From: an uncultured Dorea sp.
GTDB taxonomy: Bacteria; Bacillota; Clostridia; Lachnospirales; Lachnospiraceae
Reading direction: 5' to 3'
DNA length: 64,000 bases
Assembly: GCA_910577685.1 (NCBI GenBank)
Contig: CAJTOH010000013.1
Coordinates: 20,213 to 84,212, forward strand
Shown here: one piece after another, positions 62,639 to 64,000 of the stretch
Numbering within the stretch: the stretch's first letter is position 1
Layout of the letters: every line of letters begins with the position of its first letter
Translations under genes and position numbers: made by a program
The notes under the pieces: generated by a model
The model's input: the letters and a program-made list of their open reading frames with translations, nothing else
What the model was told of the DNA's origin: nothing
The model's database searches: none

Positions 62639-63658
62639 TTACTCTCTTTCTGTCATTCTGATAAACGATTCCGCAATTCTTAGCGCTCCTCTTCCGTCTA
62701 CCAACTTCTTCATTCTTTTCGAGCGTTCTTCACGTAACGCCGGTTCATGAAAATATCGATTTAGAATCCGGTTTATATTCTCGAAAATATCTGTGTCACG
62801 AATATCTCCGGCATAATCAATGATCCCTTCTTTCTGAAATTCCCGTACATTATCCATCTGATTATCAGCAAAAGAATACGACACCGTCGGCGTTCCGCAG
62901 GCGCAGAGCTCATAAAGGGTTGTACCTCCTGCGGAAACTGCCATATCCGCCTGTTTCATATAATCTTCTATATTTTTGACCGCCTTATAGAAATGTATCT
63001 GTTCATAACTTCTGAATCGGGTGCAAAATGCTTCATATTCCTCATAATAGTTTCCACATATGACGTCAATGCTGCGGTACTTTTTCTTCTCTATCCTCTG
63101 CAGAATTCCTTCTAGAATGTGAAAATAATCTGTGCCTCCTGATAAGATTAAAAGATTCTCAGTCTCTTTTTTTATCACCTTTTTATCACAATTACAAAAT
63201 GTTTCTCTTAAAGGCACATATGAAAGTCCCAACAAAAGCTCTGCCTGCCCGTAGTTTTGATGGTAACAAAACTTTTTCCAATAGACCGCATAACAAATCA
63301 GGGCGTGTACCGGATAGCAAAATGCATTTAAGTCATCCAGATAAATCGTCTTAACCAGCTTAGATAAAGTATATAAATACTTCCGAGTCACCATATAACT
63401 GTCAATAAGTATGGCCGTTATCCCAAGCTCCTCAATTATTTTCTGTAATGTATCCAATTCCGCATCCATGTCATCCCATTTGGAATGAAGCACAACCGTC
63501 TCATATCCTCGCTCCCGGATAAATTCCACCGCCTGCCCATCCGCAAGAATGAACGTCGTGCTTTCTCCAAGTTTTGCCGCTGCATCCGCAATTGAAAGAC
63601 AACGCATCATATGCCCTGTCGCAATCACGTCATTCATGTCTGCCCTGATATATAACAT
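62639..63658 (-). CDS. pseG: UDP-2,4-diacetamido-2,4,6-trideoxy-beta-L-altropyranose hydrolase, PseG-like
   Basis: 339 residues. Removes UDP from the diacetamido sugar before condensation to pseudaminic acid. Begins MLYIRADMNDVIATGHMMRC, the PseG GHxMRC motif. SAGGTTLYELCACGTPTVSY is the GT-B-like C-terminal motif. The N-terminal RADMNDVIATGH is slightly degenerate. It lies between the formyltransferase fragment and pseC. Confidence 0.9.
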   Translation of the reverse strand: MLYIRADMNDVIATGHMMRCLSIADAAAKLGESTTFILADGQAVEFIRERGYETVVLHSKWDDMDAELDTLQKIIEELGITAILIDSYMVTRKYLYTLSKLVKTIYLDDLNAFCYPVHALICYAVYWKKFCYHQNYGQAELLLGLSYVPLRETFCNCDKKVIKKETENLLILSGGTDYFHILEGILQRIEKKKYRSIDVICGNYYEEYEAFCTRFRSYEQIHFYKAVKNIEDYMKQADMAVSAGGTTLYELCACGTPTVSYSFADNQMDNVREFQKEGIIDYAGDIRDTDIFENINRILNRYFHEPALREERSKRMKKLVDGRGALRIAESFIRMTERE

Positions 63659-63700
63659 TTGATCTCCCTTTTCTAATCTATATATTTAATGATGTCCTCT

Positions 63701-64000
63701 TCAGAATATCAGCTTTATGTTTTGATGATATATTTGTAAAAAATCGCTAATATTATCAGACCACTTAAAGTCAATCTGTCTTTTCAGCATATTCAAATCG
63801 GAAATTGAATGATAGCTTCCGTCTCCCTCCTGCTTTCTCGCAGACGCCTTATATTTTCCTGATCTTATTTCATCCCAATGAAGCATAAAAAGCTTCCTGA
63901 CAGCATCATTCAATTTCTCATATGCAGTTTCAAACGATTCCATATTTGGATCAAATTGTATAGCCTCTTGAAAAATAATATCTCCTTCATCAAGCCCTTC
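63701..64000 (-). CDS. Formyltransferase-family protein, C-terminal part (5' end outside window)
   Basis: The open frame continues through the window edge: 99 residues are visible, and the ATG at 63943 is internal. GLDEGDIIFQEAIQF at the visible start is the typical formyl-transferase motif (xDxGDII, as in methionyl-tRNA and sugar N-formyltransferases). YHSISDLNMLKRQIDF and WSDNISDFLQIY match the following region. The chain ends soon after, without the tRNA-binding C-terminal domain of Fmt, so a sugar N-formyltransferase is likelier. Confidence 0.75.
   Translation of the reverse strand, partial: EGLDEGDIIFQEAIQFDPNMESFETAYEKLNDAVRKLFMLHWDEIRSGKYKASARKQEGDGSYHSISDLNMLKRQIDFKWSDNISDFLQIYHQNIKLIF

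Noticed and set aside
63701..63943. 80-residue stand-alone gene
   Set aside because: The frame continues without a stop to the window edge and carries the formyltransferase motif, so it is the end of a larger gene.
1..64000. CRISPR arrays, tRNA/rRNA genes, insertion sequences, prophage
   Set aside because: No regularly spaced repeats, CCA-ended cloverleaf, rRNA motifs, transposase or phage structural genes were recognised by eye.

Overview
The window looks like chromosome of an endospore-forming Gram-positive anaerobe of the class Clostridia, most likely a Lachnospiraceae (Clostridium cluster XIVa) species. The basis is spoIVA, the der-plsY-gpsA neighbourhood, a class B sortase with an SPKTG-type protein, split aspartate transcarbamoylase (pyrB plus zinc-binding pyrI), an NFACT/RqcH protein and a DUF512 radical-SAM protein. 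The family assignment is inference from gene content and order. No rRNA, tRNA, CRISPR array, insertion sequence or prophage was recognised.

Layout. 1-612 is the end of an ABC permease gene. 765-7493 (minus) is a housekeeping run, read in transcription order: yicC, gmk, rpoZ, rimO, pgsA, cinA and a GNAT/membrane fusion. rqcH (plus) diverges from yicC through two interlocked promoters. 9540-13576 (minus) holds a hypothetical gene, a DHH phosphoesterase, an AAA ATPase and pheA. 13728-16099 (plus) holds a small membrane protein, a repeat-rich spacer and pyrBI. rnpB (RNase P RNA) lies at about 16179-16592 on the minus strand. 16645-29875 (minus) holds an alpha-amylase, rnhA, a metallo-beta-lactamase-fold hydrolase, a MoaB/MogA-type gene, spoIVA, a metallophosphoesterase, a DUF975 membrane protein, gpsA, plsY, der and a DUF512 gene. 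prs (plus) follows, then a secreted polysaccharide deacetylase, then a leuB-ilvD-ilvB-serC-serA operon (minus) with a good promoter.

40007-43105 is a compact surface-protein module. Sortase B, an LCP-type ligase and a secreted protein ending in SPKTG are transcribed from a perfect TTGACA-17-TATAAT promoter. A 20-bp perfect palindrome covers its -10 box, and a divergent XRE-family regulator gene sits on the other side. Next come an M23 peptidase, glycogen phosphorylase, yajC-tgt, an L,D-transpeptidase and aroC.

52814-64000 (minus) is a surface-glycan locus that runs off the window. It holds a formyltransferase fragment, pseG and pseC of pseudaminic-acid synthesis, two GT2 glycosyltransferases, a GT32/Gtf3-like fusion, a DUF4422 protein and a fusion protein ending in a cytidylyltransferase. 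Five consecutive proteins carry the same kind of extra Rossmann domain (G-[AS]-G-x motif), each attached to a different catalytic module. The middle of the locus is clearly more AT-rich than the rest of the window. The locus is the strongest candidate for a poorly described system here; the XRE-sortase module is second.
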